This document shows, one piece after another, positions 43,306 to 51,776 of a DNA stretch of 64,000 nt. Source of the DNA: Bradyrhizobium quebecense (GTDB lineage Bacteria > Pseudomonadota > Alphaproteobacteria > Rhizobiales > Xanthobacteraceae); NCBI RefSeq assembly GCF_013373795.3, contig NZ_CP088022.1, positions 7,936,001 to 8,000,000 on the forward strand. The letters are read 5' to 3'. Below the pieces are notes generated by a model that was not told the DNA's origin, searched no databases, and saw only the letters and a list, made by a program, of their open reading frames with translations. Every line of letters starts with the position of its first letter. The first letter of the stretch is position 1. A program made the translations under genes and the position numbers.

Positions 43306-44970
43306 ATGTCCCATCTGCGGAGAGCCACCTCGAGGCCAATTCTGGTGGCCATCGCCCTCATGGGCGCGCTGGTACTATGCGCAGGCGCTTCTCAGGCAGC
43401 CGACCCCTTGCCATCGTGGAATGACGGGCCGGCAAAGCGATCCATCATCGCCTTCGTTGAGAAGGTCACAGAGCCGGGCTCGCCGGACTACGTGCCCATC
43501 CCCGAACGCATCGCGACCTTCGACAACGATGGTACCCTTTGGTGCGAGCAGCCGGTGCCCGTCCAATTGTACTTCGCGCTTGATCGGGTGAAGTCGCTCG
43601 CGCCGCAGCACCCAGAGTGGAACACCATGGAGCCGTTCGCATCACTACTCAAAGGCGATATGCGGACTGCGATGGCTGGCGGCGACCGTGCCCTCGTCGA
43701 AGTCATGATGGCCACCCACGCTGGCAACACCGTCGCGGAATTTGAGCAGATCGTGAAAGACTGGATCGCCACGGCGAAGCATCCGAAGACCGGTCAGCTC
43801 TTTACCGATATGGTCTATCAGCCGATGCTCGAAGTACTCTCTTACTTGCGCTCAAACGGCTTCAAGACTTTCATCGTCTCTGGCGGCGGCATCGAGTTCA
43901 TGCGTCCATGGGCGATGTGGGTTTACGGCATACCGCCCGAACAAATTGTCGGCAGCAGCATCAAGACAAGGTTTGAAATGCGGGATGGCAAGCCCGTTCT
44001 CGTGCGCCTGCCCGAGGTGAATTTCAACGATGACAAGAGCGACAAGCCCGTTGGAATCAACCAACACATCGGCCGCCGGCCGATCGCTGCGTTCGGCAAT
44101 TCACGCGGGGACCAGGAGATGCTGGAGTACACCCAGGGCGGCAGCGGCGCACGGTTCGAGCTCTTGGTGCTTCACGATGATACGGCGCGTGAATATGCCT
44201 ACGGTCCGGCGCTGGGCTTACCGGAGCCCAAACTCGGGGCCTTTCCGCAGGCTCTTTACGACCAGGCGAAAAAGGACGGCTGGACCATCGTGAGTATGAA
44301 GAACGATTGGAGCCAGGTCTTTCCATTCGAGCCGTCGCCCGTTACCGCCATCGATATCCTGCTCGAGCCGGACGCCACCATGCTCCGGCATGTCGAAGCT
44401 GCCAACGCAAACCTCCTGAGAATCTTCCCGAAAGGCTTTGCCCTGGATGCGGCGCACCGACCTCACGTGACGATGATCCAGCGTTTCGTCCGTACGGCAG
44501 ACCTCGACAAGGTCTATGTTGCGGCCGGAAAAGTGTTGGCCGACGCCAACGTCACGAAAATGAAGCTCGACGCCTTCAAATACTACTATGCGCCAAGCAA
44601 CGACTTGGGTGTTCCAGGCATCGTTGCAAGGCCGACACCTGACCTTCTCAAACTGCAGGAGGACCTGATCGCCGCTGTGGCCCCGTTCACGGTCCAGACG
44701 GGAGCATCAGCCGCATTCGTCACCACGCCCGATGATCGGGTCATTGACCCGGCCCTGATGGAATATGTGTCGAGGTTTGTTCCAGATAATTCAGGCGATC
44801 GCTTCAGTCCGCATGTCAGCATTGGTGTCGGACCGCGAAGCTACCTCGACAAGCTGCTTGCCGAACCGTTTGAGCCGTTCACTTTCTCTCCTGTGGGCGC
44901 AGCCGTTTTCCAGCTAGGCCAGTTCGGCACCGCAGCGAAGAAGCTCAAGGAGTTCGATTTAAGAACTTGA
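43306..44970 (+). CDS. Secreted HAD phosphatase fused to a 2H phosphoesterase-like domain
   Basis: 554 residues from ATG 43306 (AGAGAGG upstream), signal peptide to ~residue 31 (ASQAAD). Residues ~45-330 are a HAD-type phosphatase: nucleophile Asp73 and Asp75 in TFDNDGTLW, FIVSGGG (motif II), and FGNSRGDQEM (motif III metal Asp). Residues ~345-550 resemble the 2H/2'-5' ligase-like phosphoesterase fold, with its two catalytic HxT/HxS motifs at His387-Thr389 (PHVTMIQ) and His503-Ser505 (PHVSIGV), ~115 residues apart. Together the parts could open a cyclic or diester phosphate and then remove the monophosphate in the periplasm. Its location behind a sulfatase suggests a role with the same substrate. 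The 2H assignment is from motifs only. Confidence 0.75.
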   Translation: MSHLRRATSRPILVAIALMGALVLCAGASQAADPLPSWNDGPAKRSIIAFVEKVTEPGSPDYVPIPERIATFDNDGTLWCEQPVPVQLYFALDRVKSLAPQHPEWNTMEPFASLLKGDMRTAMAGGDRALVEVMMATHAGNTVAEFEQIVKDWIATAKHPKTGQLFTDMVYQPMLEVLSYLRSNGFKTFIVSGGGIEFMRPWAMWVYGIPPEQIVGSSIKTRFEMRDGKPVLVRLPEVNFNDDKSDKPVGINQHIGRRPIAAFGNSRGDQEMLEYTQGGSGARFELLVLHDDTAREYAYGPALGLPEPKLGAFPQALYDQAKKDGWTIVSMKNDWSQVFPFEPSPVTAIDILLEPDATMLRHVEAANANLLRIFPKGFALDAAHRPHVTMIQRFVRTADLDKVYVAAGKVLADANVTKMKLDAFKYYYAPSNDLGVPGIVARPTPDLLKLQEDLIAAVAPFTVQTGASAAFVTTPDDRVIDPALMEYVSRFVPDNSGDRFSPHVSIGVGPRSYLDKLLAEPFEPFTFSPVGAAVFQLGQFGTAAKKLKEFDLRT

Positions 44971-45120
44971 GGCCCGTCGGGAGATCAAGGAATGGCAAGC
45001 TTTGGTACTGGGTCGTCGTGTTCTTGAAATTGTAAGTGAAACCCGCCGACGCCGGAGAATTCTACGCTTGATGCGGGATTCACCATGGCCAATGCCGATA
45101 CTTGTCAACCGGGTTGCATC

Positions 45121-46005
45121 TTCGGGCAGTCATCGAGGAAGTGGGACAGGTTGCACGAGCGAATATGCAGTGGCTGGTCGGTCCATGCGGCAGCTTTTCC
45201 TGCACGAAAAGATAGGCATTTTCTTGCTCGATACGGTCCTCAAGGCGCTTGAGCTCGGCCAAAGCGGCCGAGAGCTTTTCGCTTGACCGCCTGCGCAATG
45301 ATCTCGCCTACCGACGCCCCGGCCCCGATGATAATCGCCGGCATCGCGGCGATCATGGACCACGTGATCCTGCTTGGCGACCGTGTTTTTGGCCGGCGAG
45401 ACTGGTAACGGCAAGGGAGTGCTGGCGCAGGCTATTCACGATGCGAGCGCTCGGAAGGACCGGCCCATGGTCAAGGTCAACGGCGCGGCTCTTCCGTCGG
45501 CGCTGATCGAACCGGAGCTGTTCGGCCGCGAGAAGAGAGCCTTGACCGGCGCGCGCTCGCTCGGCAGGCCGGCCGCTTCGAGATCGCCGACGGCTCGACC
45601 ATATTCCTTGACTAGATCAGATCGGAAAGTTGCCGCTCGAACTGCAACCGAAGCAACTCGATGGGCAAGCAGATCCAGAAGATCTAGCGTACTCAATGAA
45701 CACGCTTATGGGCTATTCTTGGCCTGGCAATATCCGCGAGCTTCGCAACGTCATAGAGCGTGCCATGATCCTCGCACGGCGGGCCCGTGCTGCATGTCAA
45801 ACTTGGCCACAAGTCAATTCAACTGGACGCAGGCAAGGCGATGGACGGCACGCTGGACCAGGCCGAACGGGTCCATATCGTTCGTGCGCTGGAGCGGAGC
45901 GGTTGGCGCGTCCGTGGCGTCAACGGCGTAGCCGGACAGCTTGGCGTCAAGCCGACGACCCTTGAGTCCGGCATGGAGCAGCTCGGCATCGTGCAGGCAC
46001 GGTAA
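45121..46005 (+). pseudogene. Sigma-54 activator copy 3, wrecked, with an internal inversion
   Basis: Fragments of the activator are recognisable in order but cannot make a protein. 45124-45165 matches copy 2 exactly over ~40 bp (VIEEVGQVARAN). 45166-~45318 is inverted: on the minus strand it encodes KLSAALAELKRLEDRIEQENAYL and QEKLPHGPTSH. From ~45374 the plus strand resumes with FLAGETGNGKGVLAQAIHDASA (Walker A changed), NGAALPSALIEPELFGREKRALTG, then stops and frameshifts, a ~85-residue deletion, SWPGNIRELRNVIERAMIL, and the HTH end GVKPTTLESGMEQLG to 46005. The C-terminal frame is intact from ~45787. It derives from a duplicate of copy 2. Confidence 0.85.
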
Positions 46006-46006
46006 T

Positions 46007-46041
46007 CTACGATATTTCGGAGGGCCTCCGATATATCGGAT
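46007..46041 (+). promoter_or_regulatory. Tandem activator binding sites (UAS pair 5)
   Basis: CTACGATATTTCGGAG at 46007-46022 and CTCCGATATATCGGAT at 46026-46041, 19 bp apart and two bases after the pseudogene's stop codon, ~105 bp before promoter 5. Preserved although the adjacent activator is dead. Confidence 0.78.
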
Positions 46042-46137
46042 ACAGTTGCGTCCGGTGACCACCACTGCCGCATTTGCACTCTTGATAACCGACTGATCCT
46101 GCAAAACCATTCTTCTGCTGATCCCGGGTGGCGCAGG

Positions 46138-46153
46138 GGGGCCGCTTCTTGCG
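46138..46153 (+). promoter_or_regulatory. Sigma-54 (-24/-12) promoter 5 (slightly degenerate)
   Basis: GGGGCCGCTTCTTGCG: -24 GG at 46139-46140 and -12 GC at 46151-46152 keep the 12-bp register, but T and C flanking the -24 GG are changed. A ~270-nt leader (46160-46432), without a recognised gene, separates it from the outer-membrane channel gene. Confidence 0.65.
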
Positions 46154-46432
46154 AGGTGAGTCTGCGTTGCCGAGGCGTGCTTGGGTGCTCCAGGCAAGTG
46201 ACGCGCATGCAGTCTTGCTGAGTTCGGGTCAACGATGAGCGTACGGCTCGCTTTTCTCGTATTGCTTAATTATTCCGATACCGCAATGATTGCGGGCGAG
46301 GCTTCGATCAAGAAGTACCCAAACCCGTCTGCGATCAACTTCACAGATTTTGGTGGTCGAGATTGAGGGCGCGGAACGGGGTGGAGTTGACGCTGCGCAA
46401 ATGAAACAAAACGGACGGAAGGGGGCCAACAG

Positions 46433-47509
46433 ATGGGGCATGAGATTTCACGATCAGGAATAGGTTTTGCACCTTGGCGACCGAGCATTGGCATAATTGT
46501 CGCCTCATTTGTCTTGTGTTCGCAAAGTGCGCTCGCCGACGAGAGCGGGATCTCGTTCTGGCTTCCGGGACAGTTCGGCAGTCTCGCGGCGGTCCCCCAG
46601 GCAGCACCCGGCTGGGCTCTCGGCGCGGTCTACTACCATACGACCGTAAGCGCCTCAGGTAATGTCGCAGCAGCAAGAGAGATTCAGGTCGGCAGAATCC
46701 CTCCGACGGTCAATGTCAGCTTGAACGCTAATCTGAATGCCCAAGCCGATCTGATTATTCTGGCTCCGACATATACGTTCGCTACGCCGGTTCTGGGTGG
46801 GCAATTGGCAATGGGCGTAACGGGAATATTCGGCCGAACCAGCACCACCATTGATGGCACATTGACCGCCTCAGTTGGCGGGTTCGCGGCAACACGAATG
46901 GGGAGTATCTCGGACTCGCTCACATCGGTCGGCGACCTCTACCCCGTGGTGACTCTGAAGTGGAATAATGGTGTCCACAATTGGATGACGTATGCGACGG
47001 GAGATATCCCGGTCGGGGCTTACGATCCAAATCGCCTCTCCAACATCGGCATCGGTCATGGCGCCATCGATGGCGGCGGCGGCTACACTTACCTTAACCC
47101 AGCCACTGGACATGAGTTTTCCGGCGTCGCCGGCTTCACCTACAACTTCAAGAATCCCGATACCCAGGTTCAAAGCGGCGTCGATTTTCATTTCGATTGG
47201 GGTGCATCGCAATTTCTGTCGAAGCAGCTCTTCGTGGGTCTAGTCGGATATGCCTATCAGCAGATATCGGACGATACTGGTCCGCACCCGATCCAGAATG
47301 GCTTCAGGTCGAGGGTCCTCGGCGTTGGTCCCCAGATCGGATATCTCTTCCCGGTTGGAAATATGCAGGGATATCTCAACCTGAAGGGTTACGGAGAATT
47401 CGACGCGGCCAATCGGCCGTCGGGATGGAATACCTGGCTGACGTTCTCGATTTCACCGACAGCACCCGACAGCACCGTAACACCAACCAGGCATCTGGTG
47501 ACCAAGTAA
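46433..47509 (+). CDS. Outer-membrane channel, MetA/SphA-type (phenol-degradation transporter family)
   Basis: 358 residues with a signal peptide (core ~20-34, cleavage near ALA-DE). The rest is a beta-barrel pattern of alternating strands rich in Gly, Tyr and Phe: GISFWLPGQFGSLAAVPQAAPGWALGAVYYH at the start, GDIPVGAYDPNRLSNIGIG, GGYTYLNPATGHEFSGVAGFTYNF and GYLNLKGYGEFDAANRPSGWNTWLTFS at the end. These match the MetA-pathway transporter family, outer-membrane channels linked to uptake of aromatic compounds. As the target of promoter 5 it likely brings the regulon's hydrophobic or aromatic substrate into the periplasm. Ligand specificity is inferred from family only. Confidence 0.8.
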   Translation: MGHEISRSGIGFAPWRPSIGIIVASFVLCSQSALADESGISFWLPGQFGSLAAVPQAAPGWALGAVYYHTTVSASGNVAAAREIQVGRIPPTVNVSLNANLNAQADLIILAPTYTFATPVLGGQLAMGVTGIFGRTSTTIDGTLTASVGGFAATRMGSISDSLTSVGDLYPVVTLKWNNGVHNWMTYATGDIPVGAYDPNRLSNIGIGHGAIDGGGGYTYLNPATGHEFSGVAGFTYNFKNPDTQVQSGVDFHFDWGASQFLSKQLFVGLVGYAYQQISDDTGPHPIQNGFRSRVLGVGPQIGYLFPVGNMQGYLNLKGYGEFDAANRPSGWNTWLTFSISPTAPDSTVTPTRHLVTK

Positions 47510-47619
47510 GGAATAGAACTCGAACTGCGGTGCGAAGCCGCATTTTTTCAGATGGGCAAGCTGACAGTTCGTCGTGAGGAGGGCGTGCGTCCACTCGCGC
47601 GAGCTAAGAGACGTCGAGG

Positions 47620-48165
47620 ATGAACGATCTGCTTCCCGTGGCTCCGTCAATCGACCAACTAGCCCGCATCATCGGCAATGTCGCGGCGCCGGCGTTCCTG
47701 CTGGGCGCCGTCGCGTCGTTCATTTCCGTGCTGACCACGCGAATGAACCGAGTGATCGACCGATCGCAAGTTCTGCACGGGATTGTCGATGGTGATAGCT
47801 CGAGAGCTTATCTTAAGGCCGACATACCCCGCCTCAAGCAACAAGCCTCCCTTTTGAACAGATCGCTGTTCTACTCCATCCTCTCGGCAATACTCACGGG
47901 GCTGATCATCATCGTCGCCTTCATCAGCGCAGTTTTGAGGGTTCCCCAAGGAGCGGGGCTATTGTTCACGGGTGCGTTGGGCTCATTTTGTTTTTCGCTG
48001 ATCGATCTTGCGCGTGAGACAAGAATAGCCCTGAGCGACAATGATCATCGTAGATTGGGCGTTATCTCGCGGGATTCGAGGTCGATCAATTCCTCCCTTA
48101 CCACAACGGCACGAGGAATTGGTGTTCGGGTAAGACCAGGTGCTCACCGTGGCCAAGCCCGATGA
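47620..48165 (+). CDS. DUF2721-type membrane protein
   Basis: 181 residues. Helix ~18-38 (IIGNVAAPAFLLGAVASFISVL) with the adjacent TTRMNRVIDRSQVL basic motif, then two helices at ~85-104 (FYSILSAILTGLIIIVAFISAVL) and ~110-128. This is the DUF2721 layout of a ~130-residue three-helix membrane protein with an R-x-x-R-x-x-D motif after the first helix. Function unknown. The last 20 residues are Arg/Gly-rich. It overlaps the next gene by ATGA. Confidence 0.75.
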   Translation: MNDLLPVAPSIDQLARIIGNVAAPAFLLGAVASFISVLTTRMNRVIDRSQVLHGIVDGDSSRAYLKADIPRLKQQASLLNRSLFYSILSAILTGLIIIVAFISAVLRVPQGAGLLFTGALGSFCFSLIDLARETRIALSDNDHRRLGVISRDSRSINSSLTTTARGIGVRVRPGAHRGQAR

Positions 48166-48386
48166 CTAACGATTTCCGAACCAGGAGCTTCGGTGTGGCC
48201 CCAGAGCGCTGCGTGTCATGCATGGTCGAGCGATATTTGGTCGGAGTGGAGCCGCTGGTTGGCCGCGTCCGACTTAGACTGTGGAGATGTCCCCGGTGTG
48301 AAACCGTCTTGCGCCTTGCCTGCTTTAGCGACCAAACTGATGATGACGGCGCCAGCCCTGTGACATCTCATAGTCGTCCGAATTGA
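48162..48386 (+). CDS. Small zinc-ribbon-like protein
   Basis: 74 residues, ATG overlapping the stop codon of the DUF2721 gene. Two CxxC pairs (CVSC at 17-20 and CPRC ~45-48) flank a conserved VGVEPLVGRVRLRLWR strand segment, typical of a small zinc-ribbon. Function unknown; translational coupling suggests it works with, or regulates, its neighbour. Confidence 0.55.
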   Translation: MTNDFRTRSFGVAPERCVSCMVERYLVGVEPLVGRVRLRLWRCPRCETVLRLACFSDQTDDDGASPVTSHSRPN

Positions 48387-48428
48387 TCGGTAGGCCAAAG
48401 AGATCGGCAAACCAAAGGAGGAGGGATC

Positions 48429-49094
48429 ATGGTATCGATGAGGTAGCTGCTCTGGGTTCGCTTTTTTCTGCTGTTTGGCGTCGCAGCGGTCGCGATCGGC
48501 GCGGGCTCCTTGGGTATCGGTACTATACTCGCCCGGTAACCCTTACCGTGGCGGTCGGCTCCATCGACGGTGAGGCGAACAAGGCTATGTCGGCTCTAGC
48601 AAGCCGACTTGTCATGACAAACGCACCGGTGCGGCTCAAGGTCATCGACAGCGGGGCCGCGCTGGGGGCCGCCGAGGCCTTTTCGAAGGGCCAGGTGGAT
48701 CTCGCGGTGGTGCGGAGCGACTTCGGCGACCTATCGCATGCGCAAGCCGTCATCGTCGTTACCCATGCCATCGTCATGATCGTCGTGCCGCCGGGATCCT
48801 CGATCGACAGCGTGGAGAAGCTGAAAGGGCATACGGTCGGCGTGGTCGGCGTGGTCGGCGGAGAGGCCAACTCCAAAGTCGTCGATGTGCCGACCAAGGA
48901 ATACGACCTGACCCGCAAGGTCGTGTTCAAGAACATCGCTCCGGCGGATGCCCGCCGGCAGTTCAATCCAAGTCAGTCAGCCCTGATTGTCGTAATACCT
49001 CTGACTCAGAAGTATCTGTCGCAGGTGCGCGCATGGTTTACTCCGGGGCCAAAAGCGGCGCCGGTACTGATCCCAATCGAAGCCGCCGGTATCA
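48429..49094 (+). pseudogene. TAXI-family solute-binding protein, truncated and frameshifted copy
   Basis: ATG 48429 is followed after five codons by TAG. A frame change then leads into YRYYTRPVTLTVAVGSIDGEANKAMSALASRL, and the copy matches the TAXI protein at 19369-20688 (KVIDSGAALGAAEAFSKGQVDLAVVRSDFGDLSHAQAVIVV, EKLKGHTVGVV...GGEANSKVVDV) until IPIEAAGI near 49094. There homology stops abruptly at the HNH gene. An in-frame duplication GVVGVVG is also seen. The last two-fifths, including the second membrane helix, is gone. Confidence 0.85.
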
Positions 49095-49110
49095 CGCACC
49101 GCCGCGCGTC

Positions 49111-49710
49111 TTACGGATCGAGCTCAGTATCCCAGTAGAGATAATCGAGCCAGCTCTCGTGCAGATAGTTCGGCGGGAACAGCCGGCCGTTGCGGTGGAG
49201 CTGATGCACGGTCGGTGCATAGGGCGTCTGCTTCGGAAACATCTTGGCCTGCTGCGGCGTCAGATTGCCCTTGCGCAGATTGCACGGCGAGCAGGCGGCG
49301 ACGACGTTCTCCCAGGTGGTCTGGCCACCCTTGCTGCGCGGAATGATGTGATCGAAGGTGAGGTCGTCGCCCGACAGGCAATATTGGCAGCTGAATCGGT
49401 CGCGAAGGAAAACGTTGAACCGGGTGAAGGCGGGGTGGGTGGTCGGCTTGACGAAGGATTTGAGGGAGACGACGCTCGGCAACTGGATTTCGAAGGAAGG
49501 ACTTCGTACCGCCCGGTCGTAATATTCGACGATGTTGACACGATCGAGGAACACCGCCTTGATCGCGTCCTGCCAGGACCAGAGCGACAGCGGGTAATAA
49601 CTCAGCGGCCGGAAGTCCGCATTCAAGACCAGCACCGGCCAACCGCCTTGCGAGACATGTGCGTTCAAATAACGCTCCTGATCTCCCATTAGCTGCGAAG
49701 CAGCATGCAC
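49111..49710 (-). CDS. HNH endonuclease
   Basis: 199 residues (ATG 49710; ATG 49689 also in frame). The C-terminal half is an HNH domain: RFSCQYCLSGDDLTFDHIIPRSKGGQTTWENVVAACSPCNLRKGN, with two CxxC zinc pairs, the catalytic His in DHIIP and the N and second His-position residues. The N-terminal ~90 residues (VLVLNADFRPLSYYPLSLWSWQDAIKAVFLDRVNIV) are typical of a widely conserved alphaproteobacterial HNH group not tied to phage or introns. Biological role unknown. Its 3' end meets the truncated TAXI relic, marking the right edge of the island. Confidence 0.85.
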   Translation of the reverse strand: MHAASQLMGDQERYLNAHVSQGGWPVLVLNADFRPLSYYPLSLWSWQDAIKAVFLDRVNIVEYYDRAVRSPSFEIQLPSVVSLKSFVKPTTHPAFTRFNVFLRDRFSCQYCLSGDDLTFDHIIPRSKGGQTTWENVVAACSPCNLRKGNLTPQQAKMFPKQTPYAPTVHQLHRNGRLFPPNYLHESWLDYLYWDTELDP

Positions 49711-49860
49711 TCACATACTACAGGCAGCGTGACGGGATTGTGAAGAGCAATGAGCGGCTTATCCGCCATGCCCTGCCATGTTCCTGCCCCGATTGCCTCC
49801 CGCCCGCGAGGCCCGTAAAGGGAGCCGCAAGGCCCTGTCGGCCAGTGACGGACCCTGCCG

Positions 49861-51621
49861 ATGACCACGACCACAAGCTATATCGAGGCGCCGCGCCGGT
49901 TGCGCGCATTCGTGCGTGCGCACGAGACGAGCCTCGTGGTGCTGGCACTGCTGATCGGCGCTATCGGCGGTCTCGTGGTGGCGGTCATGAGCGGCCTCGT
50001 CACGGTGCTGCATTCGGTGCTGTTCAATCTGCCGCTGGGCGATCGGCTGTCGAGCCAGCCCAGCATCGATCCCGTGCGCGCCCTCGTGGTTCCCACGGTT
50101 GGCGGCCTGATGCTCGGAATCGCGTTCCTGCTGCTGCTCAGGGTCCGGCCGGCCCGGGAAATCGACCCGATCGAGGCCAACGCGCTCTATGGCGGCCGGA
50201 TGTCGTTCCGCGGCAGCGTGATCGTGGCGCTGCAGACGATCTGGTCGAGCGGCGTCGGCGGCTCGGTCGGGCTTGAGGCCGGCTACACCCAGCTTTCGAG
50301 CGGCCTGGCCGCCTCGCTGGGCCGCGGCTTTCATCTGCGCCGCAACGACCAGCGAATCATGGTCGGCTGCGGCGCGGCTGCGGCGATCGCGGGGGCCTTC
50401 AGCGCGCCGCTGGCGGGCGCGTTCTACGCTTTCGAACTTGTGATCGGCGGCTATACGCCGGCCAGCCTGACCCCGGTCGGTGTGGCGGCGGTGGCCGGCT
50501 ATTTCGTCGCCCATGCCTTCGAGCCGCTGCCGCTCGGCGTCGGGGTCGGAACCGTCGGCGACATGCTCGGACGGGATCTTGCGATCGCGGCGCTGCTCGG
50601 CGTTGTTGCGGCCCTGACCGGGATTGCGATCATGCGCGGGGTGGCGCTGTGCGAGACGCTGCTCGCCAAGACCCGGCTCTGGCCGCCGCTGCGGCCGGCG
50701 CTGGGCGGGCTCGCGGTCGGCGCAATGGCGCTGCTGACGCCGCAGGTGATGTCGTCGGGCCATGGCGCGCTGCGCTTCGCCGGCATCGTGGCGATGCCGC
50801 TCACCTTCATCGCCGGCGTGTTCGCGCTGAAGGCGGTGGCCTCCATCGTCTCGCTCGGTTCGGGCTTCCGCGGCGGATTGTTTTTCGCCACACTGTTCAT
50901 GGGCGCGCTCGGCGGCCGGCTGTTCGCGGCCGGCGTCGACATCGTGTGGCCAGGGCTCAATCTCGATCCCAACGCCTATGCCGTGATCGGCATGAGCGCG
51001 CTGTCGGCCTCGGTGATCGGCGGTCCATTGACGATGTCGTTCATCGCGCTGGAATCCACCGGCAATCTCTGGCTCGCAACCGCGGTGCTGGTCGCGGTCA
51101 TCATCTCGACCACGATCACGCGCGAGTTGTTCGGCTATTCGTTCGCGACCTGGCGGCTGCATCTGCGCGGCGAGACCATCCGCAGCGCCGCCGATATCGG
51201 CTGGATCCGCGATCTCACGGTCGGCAAGATGATGCGGCAGGACATGACGACGGTGAACGCCGCGATGCCGATCGAGGCGTTTCGCGAGGAATTCCCGCCC
51301 GGCTCGAAGACCCAGGTCGTCGCGGTCGACGGCGAGGGACGCTATGCCGGGCTCGCGCTGGTCGCGGAAGCGCACGCGCCCGATCTCGAGGCCGACAAGG
51401 GACTTGCCGCCATCCTGCGCTACGCCGACGTGGTGCTGCATCCCGGCATGAACGTGCAGGAGGCGATCGCGGTGTTCGACGCCGCCGAAGCGGAATCGCT
51501 CGCGGTGGTCGAGGACGACGGCGACCGTCGGCCGATCGGCCTGCTCACCGAAGCGCACGCGATGCGGCGCTATGCGGAAGAATCCGAGCAGCGCCGCCGT
51601 GAGGTGATCGGCGAGATTTGA
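49861..51621 (+). CDS. ClC-family chloride channel/antiporter with CBS domains
   Basis: 586 residues. A ClC core of 10+ membrane helices (~25-440): GGVGSV..GLEAGYTQLSS (selectivity region at ~132-145), ERNDQRIMVGCGAAAAIAGAFSAPLAGAFYAFE, GSGFRGGLFFATLFMGALGGRLF (GxFxP-like turn as GFRGG) and YAVIGMSALSASVIGGPLT. Residues ~455-575 form a pair of CBS domains (LTVGKMMRQDMTTVNAAMPIEAF..., VLHPGMNVQEAIAVFDAAEAESLAVVEDDG), which regulate such channels by binding adenine nucleotides. It moves Cl- across the inner membrane; channel versus H+ exchange cannot be told with certainty. Confidence 0.9.
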   Translation: MTTTTSYIEAPRRLRAFVRAHETSLVVLALLIGAIGGLVVAVMSGLVTVLHSVLFNLPLGDRLSSQPSIDPVRALVVPTVGGLMLGIAFLLLLRVRPAREIDPIEANALYGGRMSFRGSVIVALQTIWSSGVGGSVGLEAGYTQLSSGLAASLGRGFHLRRNDQRIMVGCGAAAAIAGAFSAPLAGAFYAFELVIGGYTPASLTPVGVAAVAGYFVAHAFEPLPLGVGVGTVGDMLGRDLAIAALLGVVAALTGIAIMRGVALCETLLAKTRLWPPLRPALGGLAVGAMALLTPQVMSSGHGALRFAGIVAMPLTFIAGVFALKAVASIVSLGSGFRGGLFFATLFMGALGGRLFAAGVDIVWPGLNLDPNAYAVIGMSALSASVIGGPLTMSFIALESTGNLWLATAVLVAVIISTTITRELFGYSFATWRLHLRGETIRSAADIGWIRDLTVGKMMRQDMTTVNAAMPIEAFREEFPPGSKTQVVAVDGEGRYAGLALVAEAHAPDLEADKGLAAILRYADVVLHPGMNVQEAIAVFDAAEAESLAVVEDDGDRRPIGLLTEAHAMRRYAEESEQRRREVIGEI

Positions 51622-51645
51622 TCTTCGCGGGAGCGTTCTTCGAGC

Positions 51646-51755
51646 CGTCATCCTGAGGTGCGAGCTCTTGCGAGCCTCGAAGGATGCACGGCCGCGCTGC
51701 GGCAGCGGGCCGTCGATGCTTCGAGACGCGCGTTCCGCGCTCCTCAGCATGACGG
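51646..51755. repeat. Intergenic palindromic repeat
   Basis: GTCATCCTGAGG... at one end and CCTCAGCATGAC at the other enclose a second inverted pair (CGAGCCTCGAAG / CTTCGAGACG). Elements of this type are dispersed in rhizobial genomes. It sits between convergent genes and probably helps terminate both. Confidence 0.65.
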
Positions 51756-51776
51756 GGAAAAACCGGGGGGCGGGCG

